From Gossypium raimondii (taxonomy: Eukaryota; Streptophyta; Magnoliopsida; Malvales; Malvaceae): a stretch of DNA of 64,000 nt. The translations under genes and the position numbers were made by a program. The notes under the pieces are model-generated. The model did not search any database and was not told the DNA's origin. It worked only from the letters and a program-made list of their open reading frames with translations. The stretch covers positions 56,563,924 through 56,627,923 of the forward strand of contig NC_068570.1 of the NCBI RefSeq assembly GCF_025698545.1, in the 5' to 3' direction. Positions 23,422-34,346 of the stretch are shown piece by piece; position 1 is the stretch's first letter, and each line of letters starts with the position of its first letter.

Positions 23422-24503
23422 GGCAATGTATCACAAAGAAAAAAAATAGAACATGCAGATTTTACGTGGAAATCATTTCGAGAAAAAAAACTACGGGCAA
23501 AAGAGAAGAAAATTTACTATGTTGAATTCAAAAAATACAAGAGGAGAGACGACTAAATCTATTTATAGGTTTGTAAAACCATATTCTAATCAAAGCCAAA
23601 CAGAAGTAACGCAGTAAGGTTAAAACACCTTATTCTAATCAACATCAAATAGAGGTAGTATACTTCTATACAAAATTCAGTTGTGCAGCCTGTACCATGT
23701 CGAGGCCTTCACCCTCATAGATCTCCCTATCTTGCTACTTGTATTTTATTTTAACAATAATTTGAGTCACATATCTTTAATAATTTAATCTTTATATTTA
23801 TATTTTTAGGAATTTAATCCCTTATTTTTTTTCAAAAATTTAAAATTTAGGTCAATTTGTTAATACTGTTAAAATCCTTATGTTAAATTTGCTAGTGTGA
23901 CGTTTTGAAATTTTAAAAAAATCATTTGGTATCCATGTAATGAAAAAATAATATTATAATGGACTTAAATTTAATAGAGAATTTAATGGTGTTAACAATT
24001 CTTAAAAAACACCTCAGCATTTTAATCGAAAAAAATTTTTAGACTAACTAATTTGAGCGAAATATATGGATCAAAATTAAAATTTAACCATTCTTGTATA
24101 ATTTTAAAAAGTAGACGGATTAGAATGAAATTCATTATTTTCTCATGTCAAGAGAAAAGAAAAGAAAAGAATGAACAGATGTCTAAATTATGTCAAAATT
24201 AAAGTATAGAATTTAAATATTAAATTTGAGCGAAATATAAAGATTGAAATTGAAATTTAACCATACTTATATAATTATAAAAAAGTAGAGAGGTTAGAAC
24301 TGAAATTTAACCATTACTTTTAGTGTGAAAAAATAATCCACATATGTCTTTTAAGGAATCTGACACAGGTTAAATTTTGTTATTAAATCCTGTACTTTAT
24401 AAAATTTTGGATTTAGCCCTTATACTTTAATTTGATCATTTTTAGTCTTTGTAGTTTTTGAATTGGTCAATTTTATTCTTTATACATTTTGAAGTTTGAA
24501 ATT

Positions 24504-25180
24504 TTAAATTTAATTCAATTTAGTCCTTATTATCTGAAATTATCAATAAGCTTTAGAATTTAGTCCTTTTTCATATCTAAGCTTAAAATCTCTCAATTTA
24601 ACACCTAAAGCTTTCAGTTCTCAGTAATGGCATCTTTCAAAATTTTAAAAGTTTCACAAATTGGTACATGAGCTAGCTAAATCAAGCTCCCATGACCTTA
24701 AATCTATAAAAATTACAAGAAACTAATTAGGGACTTACTTGAATTTTGAAGTTAAAAGAGCTTGGAGCTACGAAAATGACTTCTTCTTCTTGTTTCTATC
24801 TTAGGTTCGGTTGGGGAAGAAGAGTTTCTCTTTCTCCCCACCAAATTTCACACACATATATATAATTAACTTAGGTAATTAGGTAATTAATCTTAAATTA
24901 ATATATAATACTTAGTTTAATGATAATATGCTTACGCCGTCCACTACCTAATGTTTAAACATGGTATATTTTTCTATTTTGAACCTTGAGTTAATTGCAA
25001 TTTAAGTCCTCAATTCATTTCCTAATTAAAAATCTATAGCGATTAGACTTTTGTAATTTAGTCCCTTGACCTTAATTAAACACAATTTCAACTAAATTAC
25101 TTATCCAAATTTCAATTCACCCATATAAAAATATTTAAGAGCTCGGTTTACGGAAACAAAATCCCAAAACCATCTTTTCT
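24504..25180 (-). mobile_element. Partial LTR, minus strand, truncated by the duplication join
   Basis: Copy of the LTR fragment at 1170-2390, but extending further into U3. Read on the minus strand it shares with 60344-63192 the order 'GGTTTTG', 'GTAAACCGAG', 'TGAATTGAAATTTGG', 'AAGGACTAAAT'. It stops at about 25180 before the family's TGTAAAGACC start, so it is also incomplete on that side. Confidence 0.6.
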
Positions 25181-25463
25181 AACATCATTGAACATTGAAG
25201 CATTACATTAGCAGCTTTTAAAAAGGCTTGAAATACATCAACTTCCAATACATTTAAAAGATATGGATGAGGATAAAGTTTTCTTTGAATCAATCTCTTC
25301 TCTCATTCAGTCAAGAAAAAAAAATAAATCATCCATCAACAATAAAGTTAATCTAAGCAAAAGCTAGAACCAAAATTATCCAAGTAAAAAATGTCAACAA
25401 ACTCACTACATTTAACTTTCCCAACACATTGTTTTAAGTGCTATCTTGTTGTTCCAAGTCTTA

Positions 25464-25618
25464 GGGTGGGTTTGGATGGGTGATTGGGTGCGGTGCGGTG
25501 CGGTGCGTTTAGCTTACTTTTTGTCTCACGCTACAGTATCATTACAGTATCTAATCTCACCGCCACCGCTGTTTTTACACTAAACGCAAGTAAACGCACC
25601 GCCCATCCAAACTCACCC
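25464..25618. mobile_element. 155-bp Tourist-like (PIF/Harbinger) MITE with TTA target duplication
   Basis: Terminal inverted repeats GGGTGGGTTTGGATGGG and CCCATCCAAACTCACCC bound a GC-richer body with GCGGTGCGGT repeats. TTA flanks both sides (25461-25463 and 25619-25621). A degenerate tandem copy of the flank, 'CCCAAGTGTTATTTGAACAA' at about 25673, shows the unoccupied site with a single TTA. TTA duplication and a GGG-type TIR fit PIF/Harbinger MITEs. It encodes nothing; the 79-codon frame across it is chance. Confidence 0.85.
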
Positions 25619-26109
25619 TTATTCGAACAAAGAACGAAACATGTTGTCCAAAGTCTTGTCCTATCTTGCTATCCCAAGTGTTATTTGAACAAAGAATCAA
25701 ACAATGGCATCCCATATAGTTAACCAACATAAAAATATATGTTAAATAATATTTGATTTAAATAATTAATGATTAAAAAAAAAAAGAATGGTAGTTCTTT
25801 TCTAATTTAATAAAATAATTTCTGAAGAGATGATTTTTTTGTCAAGTATTGTTTTAGATATTTTTATATATTTAAATATTAATTACTAATTTATGTAAAT
25901 GGTTTTTAAATCCTTTTGTTACTGAATTAATAAAATGAGCAGAATGGAAGGGAGGGTTGTTCTGGCAAAATAAGTGCTTGCTTCCCTTCCTGCGAACACT
26001 ATACAAACGACACTACTCTCGACGATAAGCTTTGTGGGGGGTTTTGTATGGGATTCGACTTTACAATCTAATTGAATTCATCTTATGTTCACCAACCAAT
26101 GCAGGTGGA

Positions 26110-26358
26110 ATGGTATTTCGTGCAATGAGGGACTGGAATCTTATCCTATTAGCTAAATTAGGATAGAGATTAATGGTCGAAGCGGATGCACTATGGCCGA
26201 GGGTTGTTCATGCGAAGTATCTTTCATCTGGGAACTTTTTGGAGGCTATTAAACCACTAAACTGTTCGCATACATGGAGAAGTATGTTGGCTGGTATAGA
26301 GGTGCTTAACAAGAGTCTTCGGTGCCGCATAGGTAATGGATCTATAGTGTGGTTTTAA
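26110..26358 (+). pseudogene. LINE reverse transcriptase C-terminal remnant, copy 2
   Basis: Same remnant as 2488-2760. Here the tryptophan codon in LLAKLGW is changed to TAG (about 26164) and a frame change precedes the end. HTWRSMLAGIEVLNKSLRCR and IGNGSIVWF remain readable. Confidence 0.75.
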
Positions 26359-27746
26359 AAAAGTGGTTTGTTAATTTTTAGTGCACTTTTGACCTCACAA
26401 GTCAGATGTTTTTCATTGCTTCTGCGGTGAAAAGCACTTTTAGAACCCCAAACTTGATGAAGAATGAGTTTTAAGTCGACCTCTAGATTGTATTTTGGAA
26501 GGGATCATAAGTCTTCTCCTGTTGCCGGTGGCAAATATGGCAGGCATGGAGAAAGAGAATTTTGTCAAATGAGAATCGCAAGAAGAGATTGATCAAAGAA
26601 GGTTATGGCCATATTGGAGACAGTACTTCGCATATATTGAGGGGCTGTTAGGCAGCAAAGGAACTTTGGTTGCAGTTTTTAGGAAGAGGTCATGATTCTG
26701 GATTTTTCTTTTTTGCCAACCGCTGAATGGTGGGTTGTGTGATGGGAGACTGGTGTTGGACTGTTGTTTGAATTGCAAAGGGATGTGTGTTTGTCTTCAA
26801 CATTCCTACAAGACTGCAATGGAAAGGATTATGGAAAATCCGAGCTTCATGGAAATCTTTTAAGTAGATGAACATCATGTACATAATATCTCTAAAAATA
26901 TATATGATACATGACCCAAAATCAAGATTTATTTGAATAATATTACGAATATAATATAAGAAAAAACAATTAAAATATAACATGAATACACGAACATGTC
27001 AAAACCTATATAAAATATTATTAACCTATCAAGTTTTATAAAATATACAATAGCTTAAATAAAATTAAGACATTAAAACCAAACATAAGCATCACGTAAA
27101 TACACAAATTTTCTTTTTTATCTAGAAGTACATGTGTTCAACTTCAACCCCTATATGCTCATATGAACTTTTAAGAATCTTCTGAATACATAGAAGACCT
27201 AAAATAAAATTAAACCTTACTCATGTCTAAATAAAACCAGTTTCTAACAATCACACCCATGTCTGAACAACCAAATATTACACAAGGGGTTAAAGAGGAT
27301 TACCAAATATCTTGTTTGATGAAGAGCCAATATAACTGAAACCAAGAATTACATCAAACAGAGACTTCCAACGCATATCAATAAACAGTGAACCAGAGAA
27401 CCTGACTTCAAAAGTCAAACAAGGATAAAGCTTTGAACCTATTTTAAGCTCCAACTTTTCATTTTTATTGAAATATTCATGTCAGGCGTGTATTCGGACA
27501 TGAATATAGAGATATGATCCTCTAAATATATGAAAGCACATGAAAAAATTGAATATATCCATGTCGAGCACATATTCGTGTGTGACAATCATACCCAAGC
27601 CAAAATAACATAACTTAAGAATATCATATCATTACTACATACCATATCCATGGGAGCTTTAAGCAGCACATAACAAGGACGAGTACAAACTACAACCATT
27701 GACAATGTAAATTAGGAAATAATGACCAAGACTACTTTCAAAAAAA

Positions 27747-30562
27747 TCAATCAATTTTGTTTTCCACCATTGAAGCCTTTGTGTTACCAGAGGAGTTTGA
27801 CTGACTAACTGAATTTACATCCAGTTCTTCATTTCTCTTAGGAGATGATAGTCTAGAACTAGACCATTCTTCTAAAGCTTTGTAGTGGAGAGAGTTCATT
27901 TTAATACAAGGCCGCCTTTCTCGTATGTATTTTTCAGCGGCTTTCCAGTTTTCCACAACGCCTAAAGCCACTAGTAATGCACACATCACAGCAACACTTC
28001 GACCATGGCCTAGAAGAAGGACGAATAATTAAAATACGTTCTGACTTCTGTATGAACTTTCACTTGCAAAGTAAGTTAAGAATATCTAATATCAGTACGT
28101 GGATCATATAAACAATGAGGCATTTCAAATCTCAAGTATCCTGCAACAACTATACTTTAAGTATCCTGCAACAACTATACTTAAGATTCATGGTTGATTG
28201 TGGCTTAGTTTCCCATTTTAAGTTTGTAGAAATTAACTCAAAGAAACACTAAATGCACTAAAAGTTGAGAATCCAAATACATTTAAGCAAATGCAAGTAT
28301 ATAAACAATAAAAGTGCAAGTCCCACGAATCTTGCAAATAGTCTTAATAAGTTACAAAATATCATGCACATTTTAACTATGTTTCTCTGACTATTCAGTT
28401 TATTTGAAGTAGCCATGTCTGACACAAATATGGACATCGGTATAGAGATATGACCCTCCAAGAATCCTCTAAGAACATGAAAAAACTTTTTTTAAAAATG
28501 AATATATTCTATCAGATGCATACTCATATGTGATACACTAACTAAAACCAAGTAACATTGGAGCATTTCAAATTAATAAAATCCTCACTAAAGATGCGCA
28601 TTTATTTCTCTAATGCAAGAAAATTCACAATGCCTTCCTTTTTTCTTTTTCTTTCTTTTGGAAATACTCATGTCCTACACATTTTCACACACAGGTATTT
28701 GATATGGCTCTCCAAAGACTTTCAAAATACATGGAAAAACTTGGAAAAAATAGACCATACCCGTGCAGGACACATGCTTGTACCCAACACTGACACTCAA
28801 GTCCAAGCATCATAGAGTTAATGGAAATAGTAGAGGCACCTCAAAATGAAATCAATTTATATATCGGCGGGAAAAAGAAAAAAGGGAAAAAGGGAATGAA
28901 TTAGAAGATGACAGCTGCTGGTTGGGATCAATTTTTATATGTGGCTATGGAGAAAGTTCTAACATGACCTAATTCACAATCCCACTATTGAATCACTTTT
29001 AAATGATAATCGGATTATACCTTCATGTTTCAGCTACTAAAGACTCGGGACTAATTTCTACACATCTATTCAAATTGGAAAGGTTGAGATAAACTTGTTT
29101 TACCTCCGGCTAAGCCTAATTTGTTGTATGGAAAATGTTTGTCCTTGAATATATACACTAAGAGGTAGAGCCAAAAAAAGTCGTTGAACTCTATCCTAAA
29201 ATGCATTCAAGCCCTCCAGCTTTCGGCACATTCAACCAAGAATATAAACTTGTTTAATGCAATCAGCCCATCATATATGAGGAATAGTGTATTAACTAGC
29301 TAAACTGTTACAATACCATAATAAAAGAAGTTTAACAGGATTAAATACATCCAAGTGAACAACAAATTTTACTAAACAAAATGAATTGGTGGTAGTAGGC
29401 CTCCTGAAGCTGAATTGATGATTGAGCAGGTTAAATCTATCATAAAAGCAGTGAATAGAAAACCAGACTGGACCAGCGAGTCAAACCAATTGAACCAGGA
29501 TCCAGTAGCCTCTTCAGTTTGGATACTGCAAACCATACTCACCAACATGAACACACAAAGCAAGCACTTGAAACATAAATCAAGATCAGTATTTAAGCTA
29601 GCAATCAAAAATAATAATAAGACTACTTACTAGTAATAATAATGTCATCATAGGTAAAAGCTTAAGCTTTAATACAAGTATGCGACTACATTTAACCATA
29701 CTCACCTAGATGAGCATACAATGCAAGCATAAGAAACATAAATCAAGAAGCCATATTTAAGCTAGTAATGAAAAATAATAATACTACTCCACTTACCAGT
29801 AATATCAATGTTACCATAGGTAAAAGCCTAAGCTTTAATACTAGTATGCAACCACATCGAACCATACTCACCTAGACGAACATGCATTTTTTTAAAATAG
29901 AAAACAATAATTATAGTCCACTTACTAGTAATAAGAAAACGAAACTCCATGTTAAAGCAAGCAAATTGAGCAGCAATAAATGAGAATAAACAGTGTCGAT
30001 TCAGTTTTCAGAACATACCATAAGCACAATGGACGTAAACAGGCTGATTTCGAGCTCTCTTTCGACATGCCCACTTCACAGCTGATTCTATCTGGCCTGG
30101 CTGAGGTGCCCTTGTGTCCCAAGTAGGAACACATAAATATGAATGACGCTTGAACTCCTTTATTCTTGGGAATTCAGATGTGCAATCAATAATGGCAGGG
30201 TTACCAGGCGGCAATAAACGAGGTGAAGCAGGCCAACCACCAACATATAAACCCTCACATATTTGAGAGTAAGGTTCTTCACCAGTAAGGAACCTTCTCG
30301 CCATTGAAAAAGCTCTAGCAAAATACAGATATGGGGAGAACATGATAGTGGACAAAATTGGGAAAGTCCCATCTGGGTTTTTGCCCAAAAGCATGGGAAG
30401 ATCGATTGAAGGGTGAGAAGCAATTGAAACAAGCCATGAAATCAATGATGCATACAACAATGGTATTGCCAACACTGTGAAACCAAATCTACTGAAGAAG
30501 AGATATAATAACATCCATGCCGTTGCCTTCATAGCTATTAAGACTGATAAGCCTAAACCCAT
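27747..30562 (-). CDS. Dual-specificity protein phosphatase-like membrane protein, copy 2 (two exons)
   Basis: Exon 1 is 30562-30019 and exon 2 is 28009-27747, with the same splice sites and phase as copy 1, giving 268 aa. The signature HCAYGHGRS is intact. Compared with copy 1 I see three replacements in exon 1: Asn to Ala in PYLYFxRAFS, Asp to Glu in LTGxEPYS, and Gly to Arg in EFKxHSY. The exon 2 protein (last 80 or so residues) is identical. Promoter-side DNA is duplicated too (to about 32.0 kb), so both copies could be expressed. An upstream ATG would add 10 residues (MFLISDCESE). With no stop or frameshift in either copy, this is a recent tandem gene pair. Confidence 0.85.
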
Positions 30563-30829
30563 CTCTGATTCACAATCAGAAATCAAAAACAAGAAATTCC
30601 CAAATCAGAAATCGGAAATCGGAAATAATTTGATAATTTCACAAATTTCTTTATCTTTAGGCTACGAAACTGAATATTCCTTTAATGCTATTGTGACTGA
30701 TAAGTCCAACGCGAATGCGGGAAACTTCCCTTACCCTTTGCCCCTTTAAAAATGAAATTTTGTGCGGGGAATGGATGGATTTTCTAGATGCCAATTGACT
30801 TAATTTATAAGAGGAAAAAGATATGGTAT

Positions 30830-31250
30830 TCACGACTCGAATTATATTTTAATTAATTATGCTTGAAATATTATATTTTAGTTATTTATATTATTATTTT
30901 ATTACGAAATTATTACTTTACCGTTAAACTTCATTACCTCCCTAATGGCAGTCCTATGTGGTCGTCTAAGTGGGTTTTAAATGTCAACTTAAATATCCAA
31001 TTATTGGGATAAAAATATGTTTTTAATTAAATAAATTTAATTAGGATTGTCACGTAGGGCATTCAAGTTGACATTTAAAACTCATTTGGACTGCCACATA
31101 GGACTGTCGTTAGAGAGGTAATGAAGCTTAACAGTAGAGTCATCACTTCGTAACAAAATAATAACGTAAGTGATTAATACGTAATATTTCAAACATAAGT
31201 GTCTAAAATGTAATATAAGGTAAACAAAAGTGACTATTTTATAGTTTACC
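30830..31250. mobile_element. Unit 2 copy of the 433-bp TIR element, left end damaged
   Basis: Collinear with 7166-7598. The right terminus (ATAGTTTACC, about 31238-31247) is present, but the left GGGTAAAC terminus is replaced by 'GGTATTCACGACTCG'. Confidence 0.6.
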
Positions 31251-32648
31251 TTTTATTATTAATATATTTAATATAGTGATGAAATTTCAATGAAATTAAA
31301 ATTAAAATAGTATAATAAATTATGGGTGTTTGGTAAACATAATTTTGAGCCTTTTTTAGCTGATTTGGGTATAAATGAAAGATTGGTTAGTCAAATCCTT
31401 TGTAATTTTGGTGAATGAATACTTGCAATACATTATTGAGCTAAAATCTCTAAAATAAAAAACGCTAGAATGGGTAACTTTTTCACAACTGATTGGAAAT
31501 GAGATATATGGAATGACATATTTGATCATATTTGCTAAAAAGTTACTTTGTTTGCCACTATGTACAATTATATTGGTACGCTAATAATATTTATCAATTT
31601 CCATAAGGTTAATATTTACAAATAATGAACTTAAAGAAATTTGTTTATTTAAAATTTTAAAAATATTCACTAATTAATTTCGATAATGGATGTTTTAATT
31701 CATTGGTAATAGTGTTTTATTTCAATAATTTAGCCTAATAAAAACTAAAGTATTATAAATAAAGAAATAGTTAATAATAAAATATGTAATGTTTTTATTT
31801 ATCATTTTACATATCACTTTCAATTTATCGATAAGTTTTACCAAATACTTTTTAAATAATAGAATCAAACGGTCAAATCAATTAATAAAATCAGTTGATT
31901 AAACTAGTCATTACAATCAACAATCAACTAATTACCAAACAAGATCTAAAATGTGGAATACTTTAAAATGTGATAAAATATATAAAATAATTAAAACATT
32001 AATATTAATGTGAACACAATATGAATGATTTTTTATATAAATTGAATCAACATAAAAAATGATGAAATATATGAGATAACTTAATACATAACACAAACAC
32101 AAAAATTATTTTTGAAATAATTGAATTGTTGTAAAAATATATATAAAATATAATACAATATGAATATAACATAAAAATTATTTTAATTGAATCACTATGA
32201 TAAATTATATAAAATATAATATAATGCAGAAATAATTTAAACACAAAATGCACAAGGAATAGTGTGAAAGTTATATATAAGTTTATAGTATTCTTAACAC
32301 ATAAATATAACACAAACACGAATATAATACCAGTCCCCTAATTAATCCCGAAGCTATTAACCACATCTTGATATTAATGACAGTAATAAAAAAAACATTA
32401 TTGGATTACTTTGAATCAATTTAGTACATCAAATAAGCTATCTAACTAATAAACAAATTCAATCCATATTAATGGACACATTATTTATCTATAAAAGCAA
32501 TACATCTTAAATCGAAACAATTTATTAAATCAAAGAGTAAATTATCGGATAATCAATAGTAAACGTCACATTATTACTAGTTGAATGTTGCCGTCATTGT
32601 TGGTGTATTGCTGGTTGGGTCAATCATAAGATCAGCTGAGTATCCATA

Positions 32649-33794
32649 TTATACATTTATAGCTTTATACTCAGACACGCTTTGGTCCAAAGAGTCTTTT
32701 ATCGAATGCCAATCAATTGCTCCTTCACTTACTTCATTAATCTCACTATACACCTGCAATTTATATTTAATACATAAATAATTATTTGAATTTCTGAAAT
32801 GTTAAATATTAAAAAATTATATTAATTTTATATTAATTATAATTGAATTTAACTGAAAATTATTTTATATTTACTTCATGAATGTGGTGAAGTTTATATA
32901 TATATATATATATATATAAAATTCAGGATGACTTTTGCCTAATTATTATGCAACAATAATTTTTAAAATTGTTATAGTAAATCAAGATTTGATTAAAGAA
33001 TTCCAGTAATAATTGAACTTAACAAAATATATTTATTTAAATTTAATTATAATATATATATTAATATAAAAAATTTAAAATTTAAAAGTTAAATTATATT
33101 TTATTTTATTTATTTAAAATAAATAAATTAACTCAGGTATATTATATAAAAATAAATTGATTTTTATTAAAATTTTATGTATTTTATGATTAAAACCTGA
33201 TTTATATAAATTATCTTATTGGTCACGTAAAATTATAATGGTAAAAATGAATAAAAAAAATGCATTGAATATGAATGAATATGATACCTTGTTAAGCTTG
33301 GGCTGATCTTCGCTGTTGCTCCAGGCAATAATCCACCTAACCTTATCTCCGACTAGATACGAAACAGCTCCGACTGAACCTGCTGAGTCTCCCGAGTGCC
33401 TAAACTCACTTGCCGACTGATTTTGAGCTATAGTTTCCGGTGGTTCTCCACATCCTTTCCAATTAATGAGGCCTTCCAGCTTTAAATCATGACCGTAAAG
33501 GCTCCGAAACTGGCACTGCGTAAAATACAGAACCCCCATTAAATTTGACGGCGACGGTGACGATAAAACTTCAGGATTGGCAGCCATGATTCTCGTGTCT
33601 GAGCTTCTGCTGGGAACCGAATTTCTACGTAGTAATGGGGACTGTGTCTGTGTGGGTGTAGAAAGAATCGAAGCTGCACGTCCGTATTTCACTGCTGGAT
33701 TGGCAGCCGCCATAGCTTTGTGGCTTTGGGCCGCTGTGTTTCTATGAACACCCATGGAATATGGTGCGGCTACTGCTGGATTGATGGCAGCCAT
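32649..33794 (-). CDS. 23 kDa jasmonate-induced protein-like (JIP23 family), two exons
   Basis: Exon 1 is 33794-33288 and exon 2 is 32753-32649; donor AACAAG|GTATCA, acceptor TTGCAG|GTGTAT, phase 0, 203 aa. Residues about 85-195 hold the family-like text: MGVLYFTQCQFRSLYGHDLK, then GSVGAVSYLVGDKVRWIIAWSN (in pieces) and, across the splice, NKVYSEINEV with IDWHSI. This fits the plant 23 kDa jasmonate-induced family as I remember it; biochemical function is unknown. The first 80 residues contain three copies of MAAxNPxV-like repeat (residues 1-8, about 28-36 and about 69-76), which are unusual. The TAA at 32649 is probably premature: past it the frame continues YGYSADLMIDPTSNTPTMTA TFN to a TAG at 32577, and the unit 1 relic has AAA instead. 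The protein may therefore lack about 23 C-terminal residues. Confidence 0.65.
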
Positions 33795-33887
33795 GGTTAA
33801 GAGCTTAATTTCTTTTTTTGTTTACTGAAGTTCTACAACCTTGAAATGAGTATTTGGTTTTGATTGCTTTGTGCTTCCAAAGTTGTG

Positions 33888-33896
33888 TATATATAC
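33888..33896 (-). promoter_or_regulatory. Probable TATA box of the JIP23-like gene
   Basis: TATATATAC on the minus strand lies about 95 bases upstream of the ATG at 33794, a suitable distance for a short leader. No G-box (CACGTG) is visible in the next 200 bases. Confidence 0.5.
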
Positions 33897-34346
33897 TACT
33901 TTGTAGCTAACATGACATTGACAAGTATGTAGCATATATATAATAATTTAATGATGCGATACCATCACTTAAAAATAAAAAATAACATATTGACAAAATC
34001 GGACCGTCACAAAAAGGTCCATCCTTATCTTTTCGGGCAAAAAACAATGTGAAGTGCATGTTAAAAGTACAAACCGACCATTATTATTATTTTTTATCAC
34101 AGCCAACCTTGTGTAATTCATTTTGTTTTACAATCAATTATTTATTATATTTCCTACTCAAATTTAATTTTTAATTTCTTTAAATTAGTATTTATTTTTA
34201 AACTTATTAAGAAATAAAATAAATTCCAAAGGCCCCAAGGATTATGCAATTTTTCTAAGTAAAATTTTAAAGGTTATAACATTCTCAAATTTTTTTTACT
34301 CTTTATATATTTGGAATTTCTGATAACAGAATGTTGATAACGATAA

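Larger units (their letters stand above)
1958..24503. repeat. Tandem segmental duplication, unit 1
   Basis: This unit can be followed base by base against unit 2 (24504-38026). Paired anchors: 2428 with 26050, 4081 with 27747, 6903 with 30562, 16440 with 32016, 17460 with 32340, 20774 with 34347 and 24340 with 37860. It contains the phosphatase gene copy 1, a JIP23-like relic, and solo LTRs. Four LTRs (8697-13630, 9384-11864, 13659-16418, 18144-20710) are missing from unit 2 and so came later. Lost here but present in unit 2: about 1.07 kb corresponding to 24950-26030, and most of the gene at 32649-33794. Breakpoints are placed to within about 20 bases by eye. Confidence 0.88.

Noticed and set aside
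25484-25723. 79-codon frame on the plus strand
   Set aside because: It runs through the MITE and its flank.
33216-33287. C-terminal extension VSYSFIFNAFFLFIFTIIILRDQ-like tail of the JIP23-like frame (hydrophobic)
   Set aside because: It is intron read-through after the donor at 33287; the spliced exon restores the family C-terminal motif.
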